This document shows positions 53,879 to 62,644 of a stretch of 64,000 bases of DNA, in pieces (position 1 is the first letter of the stretch; each line of letters starts with the position of its first letter). The notes under the pieces were generated by a model. It was not told where the DNA came from, did no database searches, and worked only from the letters and a program-made list of their open reading frames with translations. The translations under genes were made by a program, and so were the position numbers. Origin of the DNA: Ruminococcus sp. (lineage in GTDB: Bacteria; Bacillota; Clostridia; Oscillospirales; Ruminococcaceae); NCBI GenBank assembly GCA_021199375.1, contig JAJQIB010000039.1:32086-96085 (forward strand), in the 5' to 3' direction.

Positions 53879-55261
53879 TTAACTAAAAATTTCACTAAAT
53901 GCCTGGGCAATAGTATTTGCACCGACAACTTCTATCGTAATATCAGATTTATCAATAGATTTAAGCGATGAGCTTGAAATTACGCATTTTTTAAAGCCCA
54001 AACGCTGTGCTTCACGAATTCTTTGCTGAGTACGAGAAACTCCACGTAGCTCACCTGCAAGTCCTATTTCACCAAACGAAATTACATCTTGTGGAATTAC
54101 CTTATCAGTAAGACTTGAATAAAGAGCTAATGCTATTGGTAAATCTGCTGCAGGCTCGTTTATATAAAAACCTCCAACAACATTCATATAAACATCAAGA
54201 CCGCCTAGATAATATCCCAGCCGTTTTTCAAGTACTGCAATAATAATTGACATGCGATTGTAATCAAAGCCGGTAGCAGTTCGGCGAGGCACGTTAAACG
54301 CACTTTTGGTAACTAACGCCTGCACCTCAGCTAAAATAGGTCGCGAGCCTTCAATTATACAAGCAACACAGCACCCTGAAGCATCTGAAGGTCTTTCGGA
54401 AAGTAAAGCCTCAGATGGATTAGGAACCTCCTTTAAGCCGTCACCAAGCATCTCAAAAACACCAATTTCATTTGTAGATCCAAAGCGATTTTTCATACCC
54501 CTTAAAATCCTATAAGGCATGTTCTTTTGTCCCTCAAAGTATAGAACACAATCAACTATATGCTCCATAACCTTAGGACCTGCGATTGCGCCGTCTTTAT
54601 TTACATGACCAACAATAAGCATTGGTATTTCTTGTGTTTTTGCCGTTTTCATAAAAAGGTTAGTACACTCTCTAACCTGTGTAACAGAACCACTTGCTGA
54701 CGTAAGTGACGAAATATTCATAGTCTGAATTGAATCAATAATTACAATTTCAGGCTTTTCTTTTGTAATAACTCCGCAAATAGCCTCACAATCAGTTTCG
54801 CAAAGAAGATAGAGATTAGGTGTATCAACCTCTAAACGTTTGGCACGAAGCTTTATTTGTCTCAAGGATTCCTCTCCAGAGACATACAAAATTGTATGAT
54901 TTTGTCCCAGGGCTTGACATACTTGAAGCAGCAGGGTAGACTTTCCAATTCCAGGCTCTCCACCTAGTAAAATAAGACTTCCCTTAACCACACCACCACC
55001 AAGTACTCTGTCAAACTCTGTCATTCCTGTGCTCCAGCGAGTCTCTTTTCTGTCAATGTTAATACTTTTTATATCAACTATATTATCAGAAACATCACGT
55101 ACAGATGTCGAGCTTTTAGTAGCTGTAGTTAAGGTAGATACAGTTTCCTCAAATGTGTTCCACTCTCCACAATCGGGACATCTTCCGTTCCATTTAGCTG
55201 ATTCATAGCCACACGACGAGCAAATATATACGGTTTTTTGTTTAGCCACTTTTTCCTCCAA
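53879..55261 (-). CDS. radA: DNA repair protein RadA
   Basis: RecA-like branch-migration ATPase. The zinc finger CSSCGYESAKWNGRCPDC starts at residue 14; Walker A is GGEPGIGKSTLLLQ; a KNRFG motif appears as MKNRFGSTNE; and a Lon-like C-terminal domain follows. At 460 residues it is normal. It starts 25 bp after the DHH phosphoesterase. Confidence 0.96.
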   Translation of the reverse strand: MEEKVAKQKTVYICSSCGYESAKWNGRCPDCGEWNTFEETVSTLTTATKSSTSVRDVSDNIVDIKSINIDRKETRWSTGMTEFDRVLGGGVVKGSLILLGGEPGIGKSTLLLQVCQALGQNHTILYVSGEESLRQIKLRAKRLEVDTPNLYLLCETDCEAICGVITKEKPEIVIIDSIQTMNISSLTSASGSVTQVRECTNLFMKTAKTQEIPMLIVGHVNKDGAIAGPKVMEHIVDCVLYFEGQKNMPYRILRGMKNRFGSTNEIGVFEMLGDGLKEVPNPSEALLSERPSDASGCCVACIIEGSRPILAEVQALVTKSAFNVPRRTATGFDYNRMSIIIAVLEKRLGYYLGGLDVYMNVVGGFYINEPAADLPIALALYSSLTDKVIPQDVISFGEIGLAGELRGVSRTQQRIREAQRLGFKKCVISSSSLKSIDKSDITIEVVGANTIAQAFSEIFS

Positions 55262-55286
55262 AAATATTATCTGAATTTTTTAAGCA

Positions 55287-56294
55287 TTAAGAAAATGGAT
55301 CATCTAGTGCATCCTTTAGCATTTTGCTAAAATATACTGCATTTATAAAACGATTTTGTATCTCCTCCTCAAGGTTAAACTCAGCATTTGCAAGATTATC
55401 AAACGAAATATAACCACCTGCCATAGCCGAATGCCCTCCTCCTGAGCCAATGCCCTCAAGTGCGTTTGAAGTGATTGTACCTGCTCCGAGATAGTCGTTT
55501 TCTGAACGAACGGAAAGCTTAAGTCCGTTACCTCTATATCCATATGCAATCGCAAATTCTACTTCAACAAGCGTTAGCATGAAGTCACAAATAGATGCTA
55601 TAAAACCATCTGTGGCTTGTCCATTAATAAAACAAAATCCAACATTTTCGAACACTTTAATGTTACCAAGTGCTTTCGTATATTCTTTAAGCTCCGAAAA
55701 TTCCATTTGCTGGTTAGATAATGTATGAAGCTTTTCATCGTTTGCAATTTTAAAAAGCTTTCCAAAAATTTCGATGTCCTTTTCTGTGACTCCCCTTGTG
55801 AAATTATCAGTATCCATTTTTAGTCCATATAACAGCACTGTGGCTGTAGGCTCGTCTAGTGGTAGGTCATTCTCAAAAAAATAGTCTGCAACAATAGTAG
55901 CACAAGCTCCACAAATTTGTACATCCTTAAAGAGATAATCATATGATACAGTTGTAGGGTGATGGTCAATACAAGCGACTACAGTGCCTGCTGCTTTAGC
56001 TATATTACCGCTATTGGGCTGAGAATCAACAGTTAAAACGTAATCGTCCTTTTTCATATCAGAGATATCTTCAATCTGAGATATTTCAATACCAAAGCTT
56101 TCCGTTAAGCTCTTAGCGGATGCCTTTGCTATTCTTCCCTTAGCACATATATTTGCAGTTATACCAAATAAACTTAACAGCTTTTGTACACCAAAGGCTG
56201 AAGCTATTGCATCAGGGTCCGGAAAGTTATGAGTTTGTATGAAAACATTGTGCCCCTTTAAAATATTTATAAGATTGTTTAGTGCTTGTGTCAT
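55287..56294 (-). CDS. nrnA: DHH-family phosphoesterase (NrnA-like)
   Basis: Probable oligoribonuclease or pAp/c-di-nucleotide phosphatase. DHH domain motifs: HNFPDPDAIASAFG, TVDSQ, CIDHHPTTV; DHHA1 domain: GSGGGHSAMAGG. The start at 56294 follows GAAAGGGAA; the track extends 8 codons. NrnA identity is by fold, so the substrate is not fixed. Confidence 0.85.
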   Translation of the reverse strand: MTQALNNLINILKGHNVFIQTHNFPDPDAIASAFGVQKLLSLFGITANICAKGRIAKASAKSLTESFGIEISQIEDISDMKKDDYVLTVDSQPNSGNIAKAAGTVVACIDHHPTTVSYDYLFKDVQICGACATIVADYFFENDLPLDEPTATVLLYGLKMDTDNFTRGVTEKDIEIFGKLFKIANDEKLHTLSNQQMEFSELKEYTKALGNIKVFENVGFCFINGQATDGFIASICDFMLTLVEVEFAIAYGYRGNGLKLSVRSENDYLGAGTITSNALEGIGSGGGHSAMAGGYISFDNLANAEFNLEEEIQNRFINAVYFSKMLKDALDDPFS

Positions 56295-56412
56295 TAGAAA
56301 ATTCCCTTTCAAAGCCAAAATTCAAAATGCTTATATATGTTATTGTAGCACAAAATAATGATTTTTTCAATGATTTTTTGAAGTTGCCTGAATTTTTGTA
56401 ACAATGCACAAA

Positions 56413-56441
56413 ACAAAAGGCTAAAGAACAACACTTTAGCC
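56413..56441 (-). terminator. Terminator after ppk
   Basis: Minus strand GGCTAAAG/CTTTAGCC with a 7-nt loop, followed by TTTTGTTTT. Confidence 0.88.
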
Positions 56442-56448
56442 AAATGAT

Positions 56449-58590
56449 TTACTTATTCTTTCTTTTTAACAGATTAAATAGTCTAGCGAAAAATCCCTTC
56501 TTTTTTGTTTTTTCTTGATTGGTCTCATCTAGCTTCGGTTCATGCTCATATGCACTCTCAAAAAGCTGCTGTTGAGAATTAATCTTAACCTTAGGGCTAA
56601 CACGTATATACTCACCATTTGATTTTTGTTCGCGTGCATTTAGTGTGTCGCTCATTTGGATATTAAAATAATCAATAATTCTTTGTTTTATCTTTGGATC
56701 CTTTATAGGAGCAGCTGCCTCAACTCTGCGGCAGGTATTTCGTGTCATTAGATCTGCAGAGGATATATAAACCTTACAATCATTACCTACTCCAAAAATA
56801 TAAATTCTTGCATGCTCTAAAAATCTGCCTACTATCGAAATAATTTTTACATTATCTGTAATTTGCGGCACTCCTGCTTTTAAACAGCAGGCGCCCCTTA
56901 CAATCAACTCAATCTTAACGCCGGCGATGGATGCCTCAATAATCTTATCTATCAGTGCTTTATCGGTCAATCCATTCATTTTTCCACCGAAATATCCGCT
57001 TCCACCCTGTTTAGAAATATTTATTTGCTCATCAAGCTTGGCTAAAATACCCTGTCGCATACTATTAGGTGATACCATTAGTGTATGCATTTGTTGTGGT
57101 AGTTGGCTATTTTCAAGTGCTTTAAAAACTGCCTTGGCGTCATTAGCAATTTCATCATCAGCAGTAATAAGAGAAAAATCGGTATAAGCCTTAGCTGTGG
57201 ACTCATTGTAATTTCCTGTTCCTATTTGTGTTATATTACTTTCTTCAGATTCAAACTTGCGAGTTATTAAGCATATTTTCGAGTGTACCTTATAGCCTTT
57301 AATTCCGTGAATCACCGTGCAACCAGCCTTTTCTAGCTGCTCGGTTACTATCAAATTGTGCTGTTCATCAAAGCGCGCACGTAATTCAACACAAGCTGTT
57401 ACTCTCTTACCATTTTTTGCAGCATTGCAAAGAGCTTTTATGACCTCTGAATTATTAGCTGTGCGATATAAGGTTATCTTAATCGAAATTACATTTTCAT
57501 CTTCTGCAGCTTCTCTTAGCATCCTTATAAATGGTTCAAAGGATTCATACGGATAACATAAAAGCACATCACCTTGTGTAACAATTTGATAGATGCTCTT
57601 GGCTTGATCATCAAATGAAGGGCGTCGAGGAGAAAGTGGAGGGTAGAATAGCTCAGAATGCTGCTTATTTTCTTTGCAAATAAATGTTACAAAGCTTAAA
57701 TCAAGTGGCGCAGTTTCAAAAAATATCTGACGTTTTTCAAGAGAAAACTGTTCGGCAAGTTTGTCAAGGAAAAGCTGCGAAACCTTATTTGAAAGCTGAA
57801 GTCTTACAATTGAAAGCATGTTTCTTGATAGTAAAAGCATCTGCATAGCAGTTCGAGGATTTTCTTGATCATAAAAATCCTCATCAACATTTACATCTGC
57901 ACTTCTTGTAACTCTTGCTATTGTCCGCTCATCAACTCCGTAATCATTAAAGCATTCACTTGCTAATCCTAAAAGAATATCCTCGATAAGAATATATTCA
58001 AAAGAATCTGATTCTGACTCAAGTCTTAATACTCTATCTAAGCTATCCGAAAACGAAGCAATTCCAATTGCAGGTTCTCCATTTTTATAGAGACTACAAA
58101 CAAGATAAAGCTTTTTATTTTCAAAAAAAGGAAAAGGCAAATTGTTTTTTAGAATATGTACCTTTAACTGAGGCTCGATCTTATCCTGAAAATACCTCTT
58201 GACGTATTCTTCTTGTTTTGCCGAGAGCATATCAAAAGTATAACGTACTATGCCATGATTTGAAAGATCTGCGAACGTATCTGAAACATACTTGTCTTTT
58301 AATATACAAAGATTTTTTACAGAATTACAAATTTCATTTATTTGTTCACCAGGTCGCATACCTGTTTTTGAGTCCCTATCACCATCATCTGTAAGTGAAG
58401 CATTTACCAACGAGCCAACTCTTACCATGAAAAACTCGTCGAGATTGCTTGAAAAGATAGCCTCAAAACGCAATCCTTCCAATAATGGGACATTTTCATC
58501 AACTGCTTCTTCAAGTACTCTTTTATTGAATTTCAGCCACGATAGCTCGCGGTTGTCATAGGTATATAATTTTGGTTGAATTGATAGCAT
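56449..58590 (-). CDS. ppk: Polyphosphate kinase 1
   Basis: Reversibly makes polyphosphate from ATP. 713 residues with N, head and two C-terminal domains: RELSWLKFNKRVLEEA at the start, RFDEQHN, the autophosphorylated His in HSKICLI, and HARIYIFG. The KKKGFFARLFNLLKRKNK end is a basic extension of unknown role. Complete. Own promoter 80-110 bp upstream. Confidence 0.96.
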   Translation of the reverse strand: MLSIQPKLYTYDNRELSWLKFNKRVLEEAVDENVPLLEGLRFEAIFSSNLDEFFMVRVGSLVNASLTDDGDRDSKTGMRPGEQINEICNSVKNLCILKDKYVSDTFADLSNHGIVRYTFDMLSAKQEEYVKRYFQDKIEPQLKVHILKNNLPFPFFENKKLYLVCSLYKNGEPAIGIASFSDSLDRVLRLESESDSFEYILIEDILLGLASECFNDYGVDERTIARVTRSADVNVDEDFYDQENPRTAMQMLLLSRNMLSIVRLQLSNKVSQLFLDKLAEQFSLEKRQIFFETAPLDLSFVTFICKENKQHSELFYPPLSPRRPSFDDQAKSIYQIVTQGDVLLCYPYESFEPFIRMLREAAEDENVISIKITLYRTANNSEVIKALCNAAKNGKRVTACVELRARFDEQHNLIVTEQLEKAGCTVIHGIKGYKVHSKICLITRKFESEESNITQIGTGNYNESTAKAYTDFSLITADDEIANDAKAVFKALENSQLPQQMHTLMVSPNSMRQGILAKLDEQINISKQGGSGYFGGKMNGLTDKALIDKIIEASIAGVKIELIVRGACCLKAGVPQITDNVKIISIVGRFLEHARIYIFGVGNDCKVYISSADLMTRNTCRRVEAAAPIKDPKIKQRIIDYFNIQMSDTLNAREQKSNGEYIRVSPKVKINSQQQLFESAYEHEPKLDETNQEKTKKKGFFARLFNLLKRKNK

Positions 58591-58668
58591 TTACTAATCA
58601 CCTTTCATTTACCGCCTAATGCGATATAGGTAATAATCACATAATTTTACTATGTCGATTCATATACA

Positions 58669-58697
58669 ATTATATCATTTTGAATTCTTAAAGTCAA
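58669..58697 (-). promoter_or_regulatory. SigmaA promoter of ppk
   Basis: Minus strand TTGACT (58697-58692), 17-bp spacer, TATAAT (58674-58669). Confidence 0.78.
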
Positions 58698-58771
58698 TAT
58701 TCTTTACACTATTTTGACAAAGATTCTTGTGATTTATTATATTATACACTGTACAAATTTATCCATAGCTA

Positions 58772-58800
58772 TTGACAAGCTCATTTTTATATGATATAAT
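58772..58800 (+). promoter_or_regulatory. Consensus sigmaA promoter of the small membrane peptide
   Basis: TTGACA (58772-58777), 17-bp spacer, TATAAT (58795-58800). Confidence 0.88.
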
Positions 58801-58831
58801 ATAAGCAACAAAAAAGAAAGGATGAGTGGTT

Positions 58832-58981
58832 GTGTCTGAATATTCAAAGAAAAAGTCCTTCTGGACCCTTGTTGGCGCTCTGTTGCTTGTTATCGCTTCA
58901 ACCTCCCTTTTAGTATGTAAATATTGTGAGGATAAGGCGCACTACGAAAAATGGAAGGACTATGACGAGTGCGGCATTTAA
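58832..58981 (+). CDS. Small single-span membrane peptide (49 residues), unknown function
   Basis: GTG start with AAAGGA about 9 bp upstream. The peptide begins MSEYSKKKSFW, has one hydrophobic span (TLVGALLLVIASTSLLVC) and ends with a charged tail containing two Cys (CKYCEDKA) and a third near the end. No family was recognised. A consensus promoter precedes it, and a terminator follows 29 bp later, so it is an isolated gene. Confidence 0.7.
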   Translation: MSEYSKKKSFWTLVGALLLVIASTSLLVCKYCEDKAHYEKWKDYDECGI

Positions 58982-59009
58982 TCTCGTATGTTGTTTTCAT
59001 ATGTAACAT

Positions 59010-59049
59010 AAAAAGGAATCGTAGCATATGCTCTGCGATTCCTTTTTAT
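59010..59049. terminator. Bidirectional terminator
   Basis: AAAAAGGAATCG and CGATTCCTTTTT arms around an AGCATATGCT-like loop. T tracts on both sides fit both the small peptide and the C39-like gene. Confidence 0.88.
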
Positions 59050-59053
59050 TATT

Positions 59054-60097
59054 TTATTCGGCATAACAAATAGTATTTGGTTCATCAAACGTCGTACTCA
59101 CAGCAGCATCAAGAGTAGTACTTGAAATGTGTGACAACGGCACTGCTCCCGTATTAGTGTTGTAGCTATCAGCGTAAATAAACTGCAGCTCATCATTTTC
59201 TTCAATGTAGCCATTGACAACAATAAAATGACTAGCTACACCCGAAGAGGATATGACAGCATCTGAGCTTACCTTTACAAGCACCATAGCTAAATGTCCG
59301 TCATCGATTAGTTTTTTTAATGTTTCAGAAGGAGCCTCACTATCATTATAAACATTTACAAGCTCAACACCATAATAATCTGAAGCTAGCTGTGCTACAG
59401 AAGTATAGGTCATACCTCCTGAATAGGAGTTTAATGAGCCTTGATCGGCATAACCGTTGCTTTCTGCAAATGATAATAAGGTAGAGTAATTATCCGTATC
59501 ATCTAGCAGCATAGTTAGTGCTGCTGCTCCACAGCCAGATCCTCCATCTCCCGAATCTAAAAACTGGGAAACTCCGCTTATTGGAAGCACTACACTATTT
59601 GAAACACTTAATGCACTTGAGCTATTAATAAGTACGCTGTCTGAATTGTAGTCAAGCTCTATCATTCCGCTTTGTGAGCTTGATACTTGTCCTGTAAACA
59701 ATCCGCTTAACGTACCATCGGGATAGCTTAAGTCGTCTGTGAAATATCCTGTGTTATTATCAACGAAATAAAGCTTTGTGAAGGTCACAGCTTCTGCTTC
59801 ATCAGTGGTATCATCGGATGTATATAGCAAAGCCTCTGATGAATCAGTGTTTAAGGCTTCTTGTGTAGAGCTACTATCACTGTTTGCTACAACAAATTTC
59901 TCAGAGTCATTATTGTCATTATTTGAGTGAGCTACTAAGCAAATAACCAAAATTATAATAAACAATGCACAGCCTACAAGAACCATTTTTGCATGCAAAC
60001 GATCCCTTGCAAGCTGATCTGCCTTTTTTCTCCTTATTCTGGCTTGCTCAATGTCGTTCATGGCATTGTCTTCATTATAGTATGAATAATCGTCCAA
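59054..60097 (-). CDS. Membrane-anchored C39-like peptidase-domain protein
   Basis: 347 residues: a charged cytoplasmic N-terminus (1-37), one membrane helix (VLVGCALFIIILVICLVA), a Ser/Asp-rich linker, and a C39-like domain with Cys in GSGCGAAALTMLL, His in SHFIVVNGY and Asp in YADSYN. Similar in the C-terminal domain to 25642-26868. Expected to face the exterior. It may be a peptidase or a peptide-binding relative. Promoter 53-81 bp upstream. Confidence 0.75.
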   Translation of the reverse strand: MDDYSYYNEDNAMNDIEQARIRRKKADQLARDRLHAKMVLVGCALFIIILVICLVAHSNNDNNDSEKFVVANSDSSSTQEALNTDSSEALLYTSDDTTDEAEAVTFTKLYFVDNNTGYFTDDLSYPDGTLSGLFTGQVSSSQSGMIELDYNSDSVLINSSSALSVSNSVVLPISGVSQFLDSGDGGSGCGAAALTMLLDDTDNYSTLLSFAESNGYADQGSLNSYSGGMTYTSVAQLASDYYGVELVNVYNDSEAPSETLKKLIDDGHLAMVLVKVSSDAVISSSGVASHFIVVNGYIEENDELQFIYADSYNTNTGAVPLSHISSTTLDAAVSTTFDEPNTICYAE

Positions 60098-60149
60098 CAG
60101 GACCAGCCTCCTATAAATTGTTATGATAATTATCTTTTTTATACTATTT

Positions 60150-60178
60150 ATTATACATTACAAAATAAAATATGTCAA
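60150..60178 (-). promoter_or_regulatory. SigmaA promoter of the C39-like gene
   Basis: Minus strand TTGACA (60178-60173), 17-bp spacer, TATAAT (60155-60150). Confidence 0.85.
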
Positions 60179-60275
60179 ATGAAAAATCCATCACAATAAT
60201 TCATGTAACTTTCATCTTTCATTTTTTTAGATGCTTATTGCAGCAGTTTGTCATATTGCAAAACAAAAAAGCATA

Positions 60276-60310
60276 TAAAAAAAGAGAGCGCGGACAAACC
60301 GTAGCTCTCT
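60276..60310 (-). terminator. Terminator of the AbrB-type gene
   Basis: Minus strand AGAGAGC/GCTCTCT with a 14-nt loop, followed by TTTTTTTA. Confidence 0.88.
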
Positions 60311-60331
60311 ACTCTGCACTATGTAGAATGA

Positions 60332-60577
60332 TTAATTACCACTCTTAAGATCTTCCATGCACTTTGAGCAAACTGCTTTACCCTTGTACTCAACAATGTC
60401 CTCAGGGCTCTTGCAGAATACACAATTTCTCTGGAACTTCTTGAGAATGATCATATCATTATCAGTGTAGATTTCAACCTGATCTTTTGTGTCAAGGTCA
60501 AATGTACGTCTGATTTCAATAGGAAGTACTATTCTTCCGAGATCATCTACATTCCTTACAATACCTGTTGATTTCAT
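60332..60577 (-). CDS. AbrB/SpoVT-family transition-state regulator with zinc-ribbon tail
   Basis: 81 residues. The AbrB-type swapped-hairpin domain starts MKSTGIVRNVDDLGRIVLP. The C-terminal half carries two CxxC pairs (CVFC, CSKC), probably a zinc knuckle. It probably regulates stationary-phase or sporulation genes; Bacillus AbrB itself lacks the zinc part. Own promoter and terminator. Confidence 0.9.
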   Translation of the reverse strand: MKSTGIVRNVDDLGRIVLPIEIRRTFDLDTKDQVEIYTDNDMIILKKFQRNCVFCKSPEDIVEYKGKAVCSKCMEDLKSGN

Positions 60578-60650
60578 AATTCAAAAATCCCCTTTTCAAA
60601 TATTTGGATAATAAAATACCCAGTATCATTTAATGACTTATGATAATATT

Positions 60651-60680
60651 ATTATACTACACAATAAGTTTGAATGTCAA
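60651..60680 (-). promoter_or_regulatory. SigmaA promoter of the AbrB-type gene
   Basis: Minus strand TTGACA (60680-60675), 18-bp spacer, TATAAT (60656-60651). Confidence 0.8.
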
Positions 60681-60758
60681 CAGTTTTCTTCAAATTTTCA
60701 CAAAAAAACTCGTTTTTCAGAAAATTTTAATATTTTGTATAAAGAAGGTTCTTTTATC

Positions 60759-61349
60759 ATGCTTAACATTTTTATAACTATACTGGTATTAATGTCAATC
60801 GTATTGAGTATAATTGCAGGCACCTCACAAAGCTTGTCAACTGCCATACTTGAAGGCGCAAATGAAGCAATATCATTAGGTTTATCATTGGCAGCCTCAA
60901 TGGCTCTTTGGGGAGGAATTATAAATGTTGCTGAGCGAGCTGGAATTGTTTCTTTTTTAACAAAGCTGATTAAAAAACCATTGAGATTACTTTTTGATAA
61001 CATAAATGATGAGCAGGTACTTAGTTTCATTTCTTTAAATGTTTCTGCAAATTTACTCGGAATTGGTAACGCTGCAACACCTCTCGGCATAAAAGCAATG
61101 AAAGAGTTGAATAAAATAGACGGATGTAGTGGTAAAAATACAGCAATGTTTATTTTATTAAATACAGCCTCTATACAGCTTATACCAATTACTGTGAGTG
61201 GTATGCGTTTATCGCACGGAGCACAACAACCATGGGACTGTACAATTCCAACAATAATCACATCCTTAGCAGCTTTTATTACTGGATCTATAATTATTAA
61301 TGCTATTTATTCGAAAATAGAACATAAAATACGGAGAAAAGTACGATGA
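60759..61349 (+). CDS. spmA: Spore maturation protein A
   Basis: Polytopic membrane protein (196 residues) involved in spore core dehydration. GANEAISLGLSLAASMALWGGI and NLLGIGNAATPLGIKAMKEL are family hallmarks. AGAAGG precedes ATG 60759; the track start is rejected. The stop overlaps the spmB start by 4 bases. Confidence 0.92.
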   Translation: MLNIFITILVLMSIVLSIIAGTSQSLSTAILEGANEAISLGLSLAASMALWGGIINVAERAGIVSFLTKLIKKPLRLLFDNINDEQVLSFISLNVSANLLGIGNAATPLGIKAMKELNKIDGCSGKNTAMFILLNTASIQLIPITVSGMRLSHGAQQPWDCTIPTIITSLAAFITGSIIINAIYSKIEHKIRRKVR

Positions 61350-61855
61350 ATCTTTTAATGGCATTTATAGTAGCTGTAGTATTTGTAGTAGCCTTAATAA
61401 AAAAAGTTGACATTTTTGATGCTTTTTGCGATGGAGCAAAAGAAAATCTCAAAACAGCAGCATCACTTTGTCCAACACTTATTTTACTTGTAACTGTAAT
61501 TAAAATGTTCACAGAATCAGGAGCGTCAGACGTGCTATCAGAATTTTTAAAGCCTGTTACATCGTTTTTAGGCTTTCCTGAAGAATGCACATCTCTTATG
61601 CTAGTTCGTCCGATTTCGGGCAGTGGTTCTCTTGCAGTGCTTGATGAAATATTAAGCAGCTCCCCTGCTGACTCATTTGCAGCAAGAGTTGCTTGTGTTA
61701 TGATGGGTGCTACTGAAACAACATTATATACAATTGCTGTTTATTTTGCAGCCGTAAAAGCAAAACCACAAATTGGAGTTTTCATATCTTCGTTTAGTGC
61801 TGATATTGCAGGATTTATTATTGCTCCTCTTACAGTGCGGCTCTTTTTGGGATAA
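61346..61855 (+). CDS. spmB: Spore maturation protein B
   Basis: Membrane partner of SpmA, 169 residues. DAFCDGAKENLKTAASLCPT, RPISGSGSLAVL and GATETTLYTIAVYF match the family. It overlaps spmA by ATGA, so it is coupled. Deletion in Bacillus affects spore heat resistance. Confidence 0.92.
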   Translation: MNLLMAFIVAVVFVVALIKKVDIFDAFCDGAKENLKTAASLCPTLILLVTVIKMFTESGASDVLSEFLKPVTSFLGFPEECTSLMLVRPISGSGSLAVLDEILSSSPADSFAARVACVMMGATETTLYTIAVYFAAVKAKPQIGVFISSFSADIAGFIIAPLTVRLFLG

Positions 61856-61890
61856 AAAACATATCCCTCAGTAATAAAGAGAGGGATATG
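61854..61890. terminator. Hairpin terminator between spmB and the Ig-like gene
   Basis: CATATCCCTC/GAGGGATATG; T tract only on the minus side, so it primarily terminates the minus-strand gene. Confidence 0.75.
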
Positions 61891-61961
61891 ATAAGAGAAG
61901 GTGATTATTATAAATGTTTTGCTACAAAGTAATATTTAAATACGTTCGTTTACAAAGCTGC

Positions 61962-62282
61962 TCAAATGTCAACAACTATCTTTTCAAAAATATCAGGATT
62001 GTCAGTACAAACAACCTTTATTTCTGTAGCACCATTTTTTTCAACTGTTTCATAGAAATCGAAAACGTGTTCATTCTTTTGTCTACTGCGAATTATTCCA
62101 TTTATGTATAGCTCAAGTATATTTTTATCAGAATACACACAGACATTTATGTAATCGTTTACTTTTCTTACTCCGTAAATATGAAGGTAATTATGCTGAA
62201 GCTCAGTTGTATCAGATCTGTACAAAATGTTCATCTCATCATTCTCTGAAATAGTTGTATCATCATCTATATTTGCTGTCAT
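61962..62282 (-). CDS. Small protein with glycoside-hydrolase-2-type Ig-like domain (tentative)
   Basis: 106 residues from ATG 62282 (AAAGGAGGCGCATATT). The segment LELYINGIIRSRQKNEHVFDF resembles the end domain of family-2 beta-galactosidases (-ELFVNG-) by eye; no catalytic part is present. No signal or membrane segment. The track extends it to 62405 without a ribosome site. Function unknown. Confidence 0.55.
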   Translation of the reverse strand: MTANIDDDTTISENDEMNILYRSDTTELQHNYLHIYGVRKVNDYINVCVYSDKNILELYINGIIRSRQKNEHVFDFYETVEKNGATEIKVVCTDNPDIFEKIVVDI

Positions 62283-62644
62283 AATATGCGCCTCCTTTTG
62301 TTTGACATAGCGTTTCATATTATTTGATTTCCTAATTATATTATATCGCTTTGGGTGAATATTTTCATGAACTTTAAAAAAATAATATGGAACATTTTTA
62401 GTCATTTGATTATTTTACTTGCATATTAACTAAAAATTCACACGATATGCTATGTTTTTGCATATTAAAACAAATGCATTTTAACAATTGATTCGAGCAT
62501 ACAATAGCAACATCAAATTATATATTTTCACGTGAGCAATTCCAATCAAAAAAATGGTTAGAATTAGATGAGATACAACATTTCCGATGAGAACATATCC
62601 GAGCAGGATTTATATAGGCATCTAATCAAATGCATCAATCAAAA
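62283..62644. other. Non-coding stretch upstream of the Ig-like gene and downstream of the Spo0A-like gene
   Basis: About 360 bp. It holds a TATAAT near 62341 (minus strand) without a clear -35, and inverted TGCAT segments near 62459-62477. No terminator for the Spo0A-like gene is clear. Confidence 0.6.

Noticed and set aside
60698-61261. 187-residue minus-strand ORF over spmA
   Set aside because: Shadow of a clear spmA gene; no plausible domain.
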